Below are positions 51,042 to 58,181 of a stretch of DNA of 60,217 nt, piece by piece. The DNA comes from UBA1424 sp041654095 (GTDB taxonomy: Bacteria > Bacillota_I > Bacilli_A > RFN20 > CAG-826). The notes under the pieces are model-generated. The model saw nothing but the letters and a program-made list of their open reading frames with translations. It was not told where the DNA came from and did not search any database. Both the position numbers and the translations under genes were made by a program. Numbering within the stretch: the stretch's first letter is position 1; each line of letters starts with the position of its first letter. Location of the stretch: assembly GCA_041654095.1 (NCBI GenBank), contig JBAZED010000008.1, positions 1-60,217 of the forward strand, in the 5' to 3' direction.

Positions 51042-51576
51042 GATTGTGGAGATAGCCAAGGTATTTGCGGTAGACGATATCGGCGGCTTCTTCCAATGTG
51101 TTTTCTTGATTTAAGATTATAAAATGCGTAAAACCGATGTTTTCAGAAACAAAATCCTTCTTGTCGTTTTCAATCCGCTTTAAGGCGTTTTCAACGCTAT
51201 CGCCGCGGCTGATCATTCTGCCATAGCGCGTTTCTTCGTCGGCTTCGATGTAAAAAGAAATGACGCGCGGATTCTTTAAGGCTAAAAAAGCTTTCAGTCC
51301 ATTGGGATCGATGATGACCGCTTTATCATCGTGAATCTGGCTTTTTGAACAGCCGTAGTAGTTGTCATTATATAGTGTTGTTTCGACAAATGTATCTCGC
51401 TTGGATAAATCCAAAAACTGTTGTTTCGTAACGAAAAAATAATCGATGCCATCTCTTTCCCCTTCGCGCATAGGTCTAGTCGTGTGCGTGATAGCTTTGA
51501 CAATTCCATATTTCCGAGCGAGGATTTTGGCGATCTCGGTCTTGCCGCTGGCTGAGGCTCCGACGAGGATGATCAT
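51031..51576 (-). CDS. gmk: Guanylate kinase family protein
   Basis: 181 aa. P-loop GASASGKTEIAK (6-17), the GMP-binding THTTRPMREGERDGIDYFFV (about 31-50), ETTLYNDNYYGCSKSQI and the lid Arg in RYGRMISRGDS. It phosphorylates GMP to GDP. The GxxxxGK(S/T) P-loop has Thr and Ala at the usual P/S positions, so it may be a divergent paralogue rather than the main enzyme. The 3' end overlaps the convergent ABC-F gene. The region upstream is shared with the Tad-like locus promoter. Confidence 0.85.
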   Translation of the reverse strand: MIILVGASASGKTEIAKILARKYGIVKAITHTTRPMREGERDGIDYFFVTKQQFLDLSKRDTFVETTLYNDNYYGCSKSQIHDDKAVIIDPNGLKAFLALKNPRVISFYIEADEETRYGRMISRGDSVENALKRIENDKKDFVSENIGFTHFIILNQENTLEEAADIVYRKYLGYLHNLNR

Positions 51577-51628
51577 ATATCAATATTATATGTTATCAAC
51601 ACCATCGAATAAAGGTGTTTTTGTGCGG

Positions 51629-51657
51629 TTGAAATAGTTTTGAGTACGTGTTACAAT
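51629..51657 (+). promoter_or_regulatory. Promoter of the Tad-like locus
   Basis: TTGAAA (51629-51634) and TACAAT (51652-51657) are exactly 17 bp apart. Transcription would start near 51664 and leave a leader of about 230 nt before the first main gene. This and the small ORF below account for the stretch between gmk and 51895. Confidence 0.6.
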
Positions 51658-51748
51658 TATAACAATCATTACTGCTTAAATTAGGATTTATCTAAATTCT
51701 AACAATATTAGGCGTTTGCCACTGTCGGACATAAAACGGGGATTATTC

Positions 51749-51865
51749 ATGGATAAATGCACATTTTTAGTCATGAGATCTCTGGGCGCAGCAACGTTAC
51801 ATTTCTATTTAGAACGCACTTTTTTTCTCGAAAACGTAACAAATCCAAATTGCGTTGCTTACTAA
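51749..51865 (+). CDS. Possible 38-aa leader peptide
   Basis: GGGGA lies 6 bp before this ATG; the frame encodes 38 residues starting MDKCTFLVMRSLGAA and ends 30 bp before the next gene. It lies in the long leader of the Tad-like operon. No family. It could be an upstream ORF controlling the operon, or chance. Confidence 0.3.
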   Translation: MDKCTFLVMRSLGAATLHFYLERTFFLENVTNPNCVAY

Positions 51866-51894
51866 TCTATAGAAAGGGAGAAAGGAGATCAAAA

Positions 51895-52245
51895 TTGGGA
51901 AGACGCAGAAGGATGTTAAAAATGCACGTCTTGTGCAGAGAAGTCAAAGCTGTCGCCAAACTTTATTTTGCAGCTTTGGATTCCGCCAGTTTGAGAAATG
52001 GCAAAAGCAGTCTATTCATGTCGTCTCAGCCAGAAGTTGACTATAAAGGTCAAGAGGCAAACAAATTGTATGTCGACAAAATCGAAGGCGCCTTTGGGCG
52101 GCTCGATACCGAATCTCGACGCATTATTAACAACGACTTTTTCTTTAATAATTACAAGTACTGGTGGCTTGAGCTTTACTCATCTTCGACCTATTACCGC
52201 CTGAGACGAAACGCTATTTGCCAATTTCTCGAATACCTAGATTAG
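51895..52245 (+). CDS. Small protein at head of Tad-like locus, possibly MG284/MPN403-like
   Basis: 116 aa starting at TTG 51895, chosen because AGGAG (51883-51887) is 7 bp away; the frame extends further upstream without a ribosome site. It is helical and rich in aromatics: VKAVAKLYFAALDSASL, then NDFFFNNYKYWWLELYSSST and YYRLRRNAICQFLEYL at the end. The WW.ELYS.STYYR pattern resembles, from memory, the MG284/MPN403 family of Mollicutes and ArpU-like phage regulators (a sigma-like helix-turn-helix ending). If so it may regulate the operon. Overlap and spacing tie it to the genes that follow (1-bp gap). Confidence 0.5.
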   Translation: MGRRRRMLKMHVLCREVKAVAKLYFAALDSASLRNGKSSLFMSSQPEVDYKGQEANKLYVDKIEGAFGRLDTESRRIINNDFFFNNYKYWWLELYSSSTYYRLRRNAICQFLEYLD

Positions 52246-52246
52246 C

Positions 52247-53272
52247 GTGAGAAAAATTAATAGAGCCACAGCTTTCTTTTTAATGATGCCGTTTTTGCTC
52301 CTCTGCCTCGGGCTATCTGATGGCAACGGACTGGGCTGGCGATCTTTCATAATTGCCCCTTTATCTTTAAATAAAGATAATGGCGTGCGCTTTGTCTATC
52401 GCACGAAAGCTGAAACGGACGATCAACCGTACCTATTTCGCCTTTACTTATTTAACGGTAATTATCAAGAAGGCCTCCTCGTTTTTCAGAGCACCGAATA
52501 CGGGGTAAAGGGCATCATTAAAGATATGTCGAAGTATGCCGTTATTCCGTATTCATATCTCGTCAATGGTCAGAATGAGTTGAACTTCACTTGCCTTTCC
52601 AATGGCAAATACGACAAGATTATGGTTTTTAGTTATCCTCGTGTCATCAGAGGCTTTTTTCCAAGTGAGAACCAGACGTCATTTGTCACCCCCTATAACT
52701 ATGTCGAATTGCGCGATGGGATATTAATTACGAAGCGCGATTCATTTATTTTTAACGGCTTTAATGGGATTGTCGAGGATGAATTCTATCATTATCTCGA
52801 TCTGAGTTCGCTCTCCATTAATTCGGAAAATCCCTTCGTTTATACAAAAGCTGTGCTCATGATCCCTGAAAACGGCCCGTTTTATAACCTCTTGCCGAAG
52901 AGCAAATCGGTTGGCTATCGCGAAATCGAACTCACCATCTTATCTGACCAAGGCGGTCGTTTGACGATGGCTTTTTCAAAAACCTTGTTCGTCGAACCGA
53001 AAACTCTGATGATGTCATCGGTCGCCAAAGATGGATTTGTCGAAACGAACCAGCTCTATTTTCCAAAGGAAGCCTTTGAAAGCGAACACGACCTCGATCT
53101 CCGCATCACGATCAGCGGTTGCGGATATAACGGAATCACCATTCACTATTTATTTACCTATTATTCGAATAAAAAATTTCTCGGTAATTGTCGAAATTCG
53201 GAATATTGTATCTCGACATCGACGCCGAGCGGCGATGTTCCCCTTGAGGAATGGGAGGTGTTTTCGACATGA
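52247..53272 (+). CDS. Secreted protein of the Tad-like locus
   Basis: 341 aa starting at GTG 52247, one base after the preceding stop. Signal peptide: MRKINR, hydrophobic ATAFFLMMPFLLLCLGL (7-24). The rest is beta-rich (YLFRLYLFNGNYQEGLLVFQ, FTYYSNKKFLG) with no recognised domain. It could be a pilus-tip or surface-exposed partner of the secretion machine. The stop overlaps the next start as ATGA. It has no lipobox and no sortase signal. Confidence 0.6.
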   Translation: MRKINRATAFFLMMPFLLLCLGLSDGNGLGWRSFIIAPLSLNKDNGVRFVYRTKAETDDQPYLFRLYLFNGNYQEGLLVFQSTEYGVKGIIKDMSKYAVIPYSYLVNGQNELNFTCLSNGKYDKIMVFSYPRVIRGFFPSENQTSFVTPYNYVELRDGILITKRDSFIFNGFNGIVEDEFYHYLDLSSLSINSENPFVYTKAVLMIPENGPFYNLLPKSKSVGYREIELTILSDQGGRLTMAFSKTLFVEPKTLMMSSVAKDGFVETNQLYFPKEAFESEHDLDLRITISGCGYNGITIHYLFTYYSNKKFLGNCRNSEYCISTSTPSGDVPLEEWEVFST

Positions 53273-53667
53273 TTAACGTGTGGCTGACCTTGACCGTTTT
53301 GTCAATTCTTCTCACCGGCTTTTCATTTTCGCTTAAACTCGGTGGCATCAACCGGACCTTTTTGCTGTTGCCGTATGGCATTTTTGAAAACGCGGTTGTC
53401 GTCGTCGGTCTTGAAGCAGGGCAAGAGCCTTACTATCAACAAGATTACCTCGAAGCTGCCGTCGCTGACTATTTCATTCAAAACCTCAAGCCATACGTCG
53501 CAGAATTTGCGCTCGCTTACGATTATTTTGACAAGGATGGCGAAGAGGATTATCTTCTCAATCAATTCAATGGGGTGACGGTCAGCCTGAAGACCAAACT
53601 TTTTATGTCCTGCGATTATCAAAACAGCCTCAGCTTTGTCATCGATCATTATGAATCGGGAGAATAA
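53269..53667 (+). CDS. Small pilin-like membrane-anchored protein
   Basis: 132 aa from the ATG at 53269, overlapping the previous stop by 4 bp. One N-terminal hydrophobic helix (2-24, INVWLTLTVLSILLTGFSF) leads to a polar alpha/beta body (YYQQDYLEAAVADYFIQNL; GEEDYLLNQFNGVTVSLKTK). This is the layout of minor pilins and TadE/TadF-like proteins, but there is no obvious prepilin-peptidase site. It overlaps the ATPase start by 17 bp. Confidence 0.55.
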   Translation: MINVWLTLTVLSILLTGFSFSLKLGGINRTFLLLPYGIFENAVVVVGLEAGQEPYYQQDYLEAAVADYFIQNLKPYVAEFALAYDYFDKDGEEDYLLNQFNGVTVSLKTKLFMSCDYQNSLSFVIDHYESGE

Positions 53668-54706
53668 TAGACGAGTTGAGGAGTATTTGCTCTCCTCTTT
53701 TCTAAAAATGCTTTTCGAAGATCCGCAGATAACCGATATCTCGTATAACGGACGCGACGTTTTCTATCAGCACAATGATTATGGCCGAAGGAAAAGCGAC
53801 ATTGTAATAACAAATCTTGAGGTCCATGACTTCTTGCGCCACATCGCCAATCTGGGCGAGAAGCAATTTTCGTTTTCGGAGCCGCTGCTCGATATGAGCT
53901 TCGGTCGCTTTCGGCTCAACGCCGTCCATTATTCTCTGGGCCGCAACAACGATGACAAAACGCCGACGTTTTCAATTCGAATCGCCTCATCGCGCGTTCG
54001 CATTAATGAAAAAAGTGATTTCATGCCACAGGCAATTATCACCTTATTTGATGCGCTGATTCGCCATATGCAGTCAATTGTCATCGGGGGACTCACCGGA
54101 ACCGGAAAAACCGAACTTCAGAAGTTTTTACTGTCGCGCCTCCCCATCTTTTCGCGAGTCGTCATCATCGATAATATTCAAGAACTCAGCTATAGCGCCA
54201 TCAACAGCGATGTCGATTTGACGTGTTGGCAAGTCAACAATTACCTTCCGCAGACATCATTTCAAGAATTGATCCGCAATGCCTTGCGCAGCAATCCCGA
54301 TTGGCTCATCGTCGCCGAGAGCCGCGGCAAGGAGATGATCGATGTATTGAATTCAGCGATGACCGGGCACCCCGTCATCACGACGATTCACGCTCGCAGT
54401 GCCGAGGCGATTGCCAATCGGATGGTGCGCATGGTTTTGATGAATGGCGGCGAGACGACTTATGATGAAGCTCGCAGTGATATTCATGAGCATTTCCGCT
54501 ATTTTGCCTATTTGAAAAAAGAGATTCGCGAAGATGGCTGCATCCATCGCTTTCTCGACAGCTTCTTGGAATTTGACGGAGCCAAGAACGAATTTCGCAT
54601 CATCTATCGTCGCATCGGCAGCGCGGATTGCTTTCAAGAGCCCTCAGAACAAACCAGGGCCATGCTCGCCAAAGATTGCAGGATGGATGGATGGTCCCAA
54701 CAATGA
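53651..54706 (+). CDS. Tad/type II secretion ATPase (TadA/CpaF-like)
   Basis: 351 aa from the ATG at 53651. The N-terminal domain has the CpaF-like LLSSFLKMLFEDPQITDISY (12-31). The ATPase core has Walker A GGLTGTGKTEL (about 145-155), the Asp-box IIDNIQELSY (about 174-183), Walker B DWLIVAESRGKE (about 220-231) and His-box GHPVITTIHARSAEA (about 239-253). It is a hexameric motor expected to drive pilin polymerisation or secretion. The protein is shorter than typical CpaF (about 450 aa) and lacks its N-terminal extension. Overlaps on both sides indicate translational coupling. Confidence 0.9.
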   Translation: MNRENNRRVEEYLLSSFLKMLFEDPQITDISYNGRDVFYQHNDYGRRKSDIVITNLEVHDFLRHIANLGEKQFSFSEPLLDMSFGRFRLNAVHYSLGRNNDDKTPTFSIRIASSRVRINEKSDFMPQAIITLFDALIRHMQSIVIGGLTGTGKTELQKFLLSRLPIFSRVVIIDNIQELSYSAINSDVDLTCWQVNNYLPQTSFQELIRNALRSNPDWLIVAESRGKEMIDVLNSAMTGHPVITTIHARSAEAIANRMVRMVLMNGGETTYDEARSDIHEHFRYFAYLKKEIREDGCIHRFLDSFLEFDGAKNEFRIIYRRIGSADCFQEPSEQTRAMLAKDCRMDGWSQQ

Positions 54707-55413
54707 GACTTATTATAGTTGGAATCGTCCTCTCTCTTCTTCTTGGCGCATTAGGCTATATATCGAGCGGGAGTTATATCGCGGCCGGAGTTGTGGGTTT
54801 AGTCTTTTGCCTATATGGGATCTTTTATGTCAAGCGGAAAATTGAAAATTGTATTGCGAGCGCTAAACGCGCTCACGAATGCCAGCAGTTCGTGAATAAT
54901 TTTTTGCTGTCGATGAGCGTGCGAAATTCGCTTTCGGACGCCTTCGAAAGCGCCACCATCGGTGCCACGAGCTCATTTCAAAACGAGCTCAACCACATCG
55001 AACATTTATCTATTCGCGAGCGAATCGATTATTTAAATAAGTACTTTCGGTTTGATGTCTATTACGTTTTTTTGAATATCTTAACCCTCTTTGAAGACCA
55101 GGGAGGGAATATCCTTCTTATGTCGGAGACTCTAATTCAGGAAATCAATCGCATCGAAGAAGCGATGATTAACGCCCAATCGCTCATCAACCGCAAAATA
55201 GTCGAATTCATCATGCTGTGGCTCATCACTTTAGGAATCATCGTTTTCATGCGTTTCGGATTGGGGCAATTTTATACAGAAATGCTCAATGGGACAATCC
55301 TTTTCATCATGACGGCAAGCCTTTTTGGCTTATTGCTTCTCTCGGTGCACATTGCGCTCGACAAATTTACAACGCTTCCAATCGGGGAGGGGAATCACCA
55401 TGCGACTCTTTGA
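54703..55413 (+). CDS. TadB-type T2SS-F membrane protein
   Basis: 236 aa starting at the ATG at 54703, which overlaps the ATPase stop as ATGA. Spans near residues 2-40 and 163-215 flank a cytoplasmic four-helix T2SS-F-like domain (FLLSMSVRNSLSDAFESATI; LTLFEDQGGNILLMSETLI with the typical G-G/D near residue 140). It should form the inner-membrane platform with the next protein. Mismatch to the family is notable: it is short and has fewer spans than standard TadB. Confidence 0.8.
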   Translation: MRLIIVGIVLSLLLGALGYISSGSYIAAGVVGLVFCLYGIFYVKRKIENCIASAKRAHECQQFVNNFLLSMSVRNSLSDAFESATIGATSSFQNELNHIEHLSIRERIDYLNKYFRFDVYYVFLNILTLFEDQGGNILLMSETLIQEINRIEEAMINAQSLINRKIVEFIMLWLITLGIIVFMRFGLGQFYTEMLNGTILFIMTASLFGLLLLSVHIALDKFTTLPIGEGNHHATL

Positions 55414-56068
55414 AAAAACCATAGGCGAAGCGGGCCTAAACTATCGGCAAGAGATCAGAAAGCAAGCGCTGATTATCTTGGTCGCAATCGTCGTTTTAGC
55501 TGCCGTTATCATCTATTTCGGCAAGTATCTCTATCTCTTGTTTGTGCCGATGGCAGTGGGGCTTCTACTTGTTATCAACTACATTCGATATAATGGCTTA
55601 AAGTATCGACTGATCTACAATTCGCAAAAAGAGTTTATTAAGCTTTTCACGTACTTTGAAATCTATATTCGCAACGGCTTGAATATCTATAAATCCTTCG
55701 AATCGTTGATTACCTTTTCCTCTCCGGCGATGAAGAGCCACCTCGAGACGTTACTAGCCCAAATCGACGACGACAAAACCATCATGCCTTATGTGCGTTT
55801 CAGCAAACGCTTTCAGTCCTTGGCTATCGAGCAGTTGCTGATCTGCATTTTTCAGATGGTCGATCAAGGAAACGACGACCTGCGTTTAATCCAGTTTCAG
55901 AATCTGTTCGGAAAGATTACCGAGCAGCATTATCAAGCGGAAATCGCCAAGATGCGGAAAGGATTAGATTCGCTTAATGTCATGCCTTTAATCGGGGCTG
56001 GCCTAATAACGATGATGATAACATTAGGGATTATTTCCTACATCGGAGAAATAGTGAGTGGGATCTAA
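55400..56068 (+). CDS. TadC-type T2SS-F membrane protein
   Basis: 222 aa from the ATG at 55400 behind GGGGAGGGG; overlaps the previous gene by 14 bp. Spans at about 21-60 and 200-220 enclose the T2SS-F core: FIKLFTYFEIYIRNGLNIYK (about 74-93), ERLQSLAIEQLL-like FQSLAIEQLLICIFQMVDQG (about 137-156), and the closing MPLIGAGLITMMITLGIISY. It pairs with the preceding protein as platform subunits of one machine. Two different platform proteins in tandem are the signature of Tad rather than type IV pili or competence pseudopili. Confidence 0.82.
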   Translation: MRLFEKTIGEAGLNYRQEIRKQALIILVAIVVLAAVIIYFGKYLYLLFVPMAVGLLLVINYIRYNGLKYRLIYNSQKEFIKLFTYFEIYIRNGLNIYKSFESLITFSSPAMKSHLETLLAQIDDDKTIMPYVRFSKRFQSLAIEQLLICIFQMVDQGNDDLRLIQFQNLFGKITEQHYQAEIAKMRKGLDSLNVMPLIGAGLITMMITLGIISYIGEIVSGI

Positions 56069-56399
56069 AATCGGACTCATCTTGTCGTTTCTTTTCGTGA
56101 TAAACGTTTTTCTTTTGGGCAGCGACCTCGTCAATGTTCAAATCATCTATGCGAACTTGGATGCGGTGGCGATGACGGCCGGACAGCTGATTGTCGAGAG
56201 CGGTGGCATCACCCCAGAAATCAGCAATTTCGTTAATGAACACGCCGATGCGACAATAATCTGCACAAATAATTGCACGCCGCGGTTTGGCGATACTTAC
56301 ATATATGATGTAACGACTAGCTACGAACCGATTATCATGAGCGCTGAACCGCTCGATATCACCATCACCCGCAGCGTCGTTATTGGCTACTATCACTAA
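56058..56399 (+). CDS. Minor pilin-like protein
   Basis: 113 aa starting at GTG 56058 (GGAGAA upstream), overlapping the TadC-like gene by 11 bp. N-terminal helix GLILSFLFVINVFLLG (6-21), then a body with two Cys (IICTNNCTP, about 72-80) that could form a disulfide outside the cell. It looks like a TadE-type or minor pilin: a short N-terminus, single hydrophobic helix and a small extracytoplasmic domain. No family can be confirmed. Confidence 0.6.
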   Translation: MGSKIGLILSFLFVINVFLLGSDLVNVQIIYANLDAVAMTAGQLIVESGGITPEISNFVNEHADATIICTNNCTPRFGDTYIYDVTTSYEPIIMSAEPLDITITRSVVIGYYH

Positions 56400-56413
56400 A
56401 GAAAGGAGAACAA

Positions 56414-56560
56414 ATGTCCGAAATTAAAGGTCAACTGCTAGGAATTTTGCTCGTCGTCATCATCTTCGCCGGTGTCAGCACCGCGCTGATTACGGCGTTT
56501 GAAAGCGCGACGACAACTGTCGCCGATCAGATTGTCGCACCCGTCGAGACTCCCGCTTAA
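56414..56560 (+). CDS. 48-aa Flp-pilin-like peptide
   Basis: A complete frame of 48 residues behind the best ribosome site in the operon (AAAGGAGAA). MSEIKG is followed by one hydrophobic helix, LLGILLVVIIFAGVSTAL, and a polar tail (ESATTTVADQI). Length and layout match Flp-type major pilins of Tad systems; Gly at 6 could be the residue before a prepilin cleavage, but the usual Glu at +5 of the mature pilin is absent. It is the last gene of the operon, 14 bp after the minor pilin and 20 bp before the terminator. A strong ribosome site fits a highly made structural subunit. Confidence 0.65.
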   Translation: MSEIKGQLLGILLVVIIFAGVSTALITAFESATTTVADQIVAPVETPA

Positions 56561-56580
56561 ATAAAGTCAAAAACGACACC

Positions 56581-56599
56581 AAGGGCCATCGGCCCTTTT
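56581..56599 (+). terminator. Terminator of the Tad-like operon
   Basis: AAGGGCC and GGCCCTT pair perfectly around ATC, followed by TTC. It closes the operon. Confidence 0.8.
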
Positions 56600-56641
56600 C
56601 AATTGCGCGTAATTTACTTCTATCAAAGGATATTTTTTTGG

Positions 56642-56647
56642 TATAAT
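56642..56647 (+). promoter_or_regulatory. -10 of acyl carrier protein gene
   Basis: TATAAT at 56642-56647; transcription would start near 56654, placing GGAGTGAGG inside a short leader before the ATG at 56670. No convincing -35 is seen. Confidence 0.45.
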
Positions 56648-56669
56648 ACAACGGAGTGAGGCTAGAAAC

Positions 56670-56900
56670 ATGGCAAAAGTAAATAACGTCCTAGAAAACT
56701 TTAAAAAGAGATTGAATATCGAAGTCGTCGATGAAGCAAAAACCTTAAAAGATTACGGCCTGGATTCTTTGGATATGGTCGAACTCATCCTCGAACTCGA
56801 AGATGAATACAAGATTAAGTTTACCGATGAGGAAATGACTTCTTTGCAGACGATTGGCGATCTGATCAGCGCGATTCACAAGAAGTGCGGAACCGAATAA
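56670..56900 (+). CDS. acpP: Acyl carrier protein
   Basis: 76 aa, standard size. The phosphopantetheine Ser is in YGLDSLDMVELILELEDEYK (Ser about 37), with helix III TIGDLISAIHKK. It carries growing acyl chains in fatty-acid or lipid synthesis. GGAG precedes the ATG. No other fatty-acid gene is near, so it may supply phospholipid acyltransferases; in Mollicutes lone ACP genes are common. Confidence 0.95.
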   Translation: MAKVNNVLENFKKRLNIEVVDEAKTLKDYGLDSLDMVELILELEDEYKIKFTDEEMTSLQTIGDLISAIHKKCGTE

Positions 56901-56907
56901 ATCTTCA

Positions 56908-56936
56908 TTGCATATTCAAAGCCGTTTTGATAATAT
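56908..56936 (+). promoter_or_regulatory. Promoter of tRNA-Asn/Glu
   Basis: TTGCAT (56908-56913) and TAATAT (56931-56936) with a 17-bp spacer; transcription would start near 56943. Confidence 0.6.
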
Positions 56937-56965
56937 ACTTCTTGCGTTATTCTTTTGAATAACAC

Positions 56966-57041
56966 GCCTACCTAGCTCAGTCGGTAGAGCAATCGGCTGT
57001 TAACCGATCGGTCATAGGTTCGAGTCCTATGGTAGGCGCCA
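56966..57041 (+). tRNA. tRNA-Asn (GTT)
   Basis: Acceptor GCCTACC/GGTAGGC; anticodon stem TCGG/CCGA with loop CTGTTAA (GTT); T arm GGTTCGAGTCC; encoded CCA. It is the likely effector tRNA of the asnA T-box. Confidence 0.95.
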
Positions 57042-57048
57042 CTTTAGT

Positions 57049-57125
57049 GGCCCGTTGGAGAAGAGGCTTAACTCACATGCCTTTCACGCATGCATTCATG
57101 GGTTCGAATCCCGTACGGGTCACCA
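57049..57125 (+). tRNA. tRNA-Glu (TTC)
   Basis: Acceptor GGCCCGT/ACGGGTC (one G-T pair); anticodon stem CATGC/GCATG with loop CTTTCAC (TTC); T arm GGGTTCGAATCCC; encoded CCA. It lies 7 bp after tRNA-Asn and shares its promoter. Confidence 0.93.
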
Positions 57126-57141
57126 ATCGCAACTGAGAAAT

Positions 57142-57167
57142 CTATTTCCATCAGGAGATAGTTTTTT
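57142..57167 (+). terminator. Terminator after tRNA-Asn/Glu
   Basis: CTATTTCC pairs with GGAGATAG (one G-T) around ATCA, then TTTTTT. Confidence 0.8.
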
Positions 57168-57349
57168 ATATAACGAAAATCAATATCGTCATGTCACTTT
57201 TGGCTTCGTAAAGAACATGAAAATTGTAAATTAAAAAGAGAAGATGCAATAACTGATTTTTGTTTTTTTTTGATAATCGGATGACCAAAAACCATGTGGT
57301 TTTAACCTCATAACGATAAACTCTCGCTCGGCTTTTCATTTATGAATGG

Positions 57350-57355
57350 TATAAT
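57350..57355 (+). promoter_or_regulatory. -10 of the glycosyltransferase/ABC operon
   Basis: TATAAT at 57350-57355 without a clear -35; a leader of about 50 nt follows, carrying a small CAACC/GGTTG hairpin before AAGGGGC and the ATG at 57411. Confidence 0.45.
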
Positions 57356-57410
57356 AATCTAAACGTTACTCTAGACAACCTTTTATGGTTGCACTTGTTA
57401 AGGGGCAAAC

Positions 57411-58181
57411 ATGGGCGAAGTGATACCAAAAATTATTCATTATGTCTGGTTGGGAGGAAAAGAGAAGCCCGCCAGCATTTTAAGTTGCCTCGCCAGCTGG
57501 CAAAAATATTGTCCCGACTATCATATCATCGAATGGAACGAAAAGAGCTTTGCTAAAGGTCGCCACCCATTTGTCGATTTGGCTATTGAAGCGCGGAATT
57601 GGGCCCTCGCTTCGGATATCATTCGCGCAATTGTTTTATACGAATATGGCGGACTTTATATCGATACTGATGTCGAGTTGCTCGCTAGCTGCGATCACCT
57701 TCTTCAGCATGATTGTTTCATGTGCTATGAGAGCAAATACTGGGTTGGCTCGGCTGTGCTAGGCAGCAGGAAAAAGCATTTCGTTTTTGACGTGCTGGTT
57801 CATCGGTTTAATCAAGAAAGAGAAATCAATTTTTACAGCAACCCATTTGCGGTTCACGCCATCAGCGCCGTCCTTCGCTATTATTATCGCGCCCATCTAG
57901 ATGGAAAATTTAAAGTAATCGAAAACATCGCTCTCCTTCCGACGGATTTCTTTTATCCCATCCATTACATCACCCTCGAGGAAAAGAGAACCGCCAATAC
58001 GATAGGTGTCCACTATTATGCCGGCTCATGGCAAAACAAAAAGCAAATAAAAGGCGCTCGTTTCGCCTCGTTTTCGCGAAAAGCCCTCGGCCCCTTCATC
58101 TATGGGTGGTTTGAAAAATTGGTTGCTGACAATTTCTATTTTCGAATAAGAAGACAATTTAAAAGGATTCCCCGTGGATAG
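57411..58181 (+). CDS. GT32-like glycosyltransferase with DXD motif
   Basis: 256 aa. PKIIHYVWLGGKEKP (6-20) opens the fold, ASDIIRAIVLYEYGGLYIDT (67-86) is followed by DVEL, giving the D-x-D metal site in DTDVE, and HYYAGSWQNK (about 217) ends it. This is the Gly_transf_sug (OCH1/capsule) layout, a retaining transferase that adds a sugar from a nucleotide sugar. It lacks membrane spans. AAGGGGC precedes the ATG. It overlaps the ABC ATPase gene by 8 bp, so the sugar-bearing product may be a substrate or partner of the transporter. Confidence 0.85.
   Translation: MGEVIPKIIHYVWLGGKEKPASILSCLASWQKYCPDYHIIEWNEKSFAKGRHPFVDLAIEARNWALASDIIRAIVLYEYGGLYIDTDVELLASCDHLLQHDCFMCYESKYWVGSAVLGSRKKHFVFDVLVHRFNQEREINFYSNPFAVHAISAVLRYYYRAHLDGKFKVIENIALLPTDFFYPIHYITLEEKRTANTIGVHYYAGSWQNKKQIKGARFASFSRKALGPFIYGWFEKLVADNFYFRIRRQFKRIPRG

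Noticed and set aside
51658..51894. GEMM c-di-GMP riboswitch in the Tad leader
   Set aside because: The conserved GEMM core sequences were not found; other structures cannot be excluded without a covariance search.
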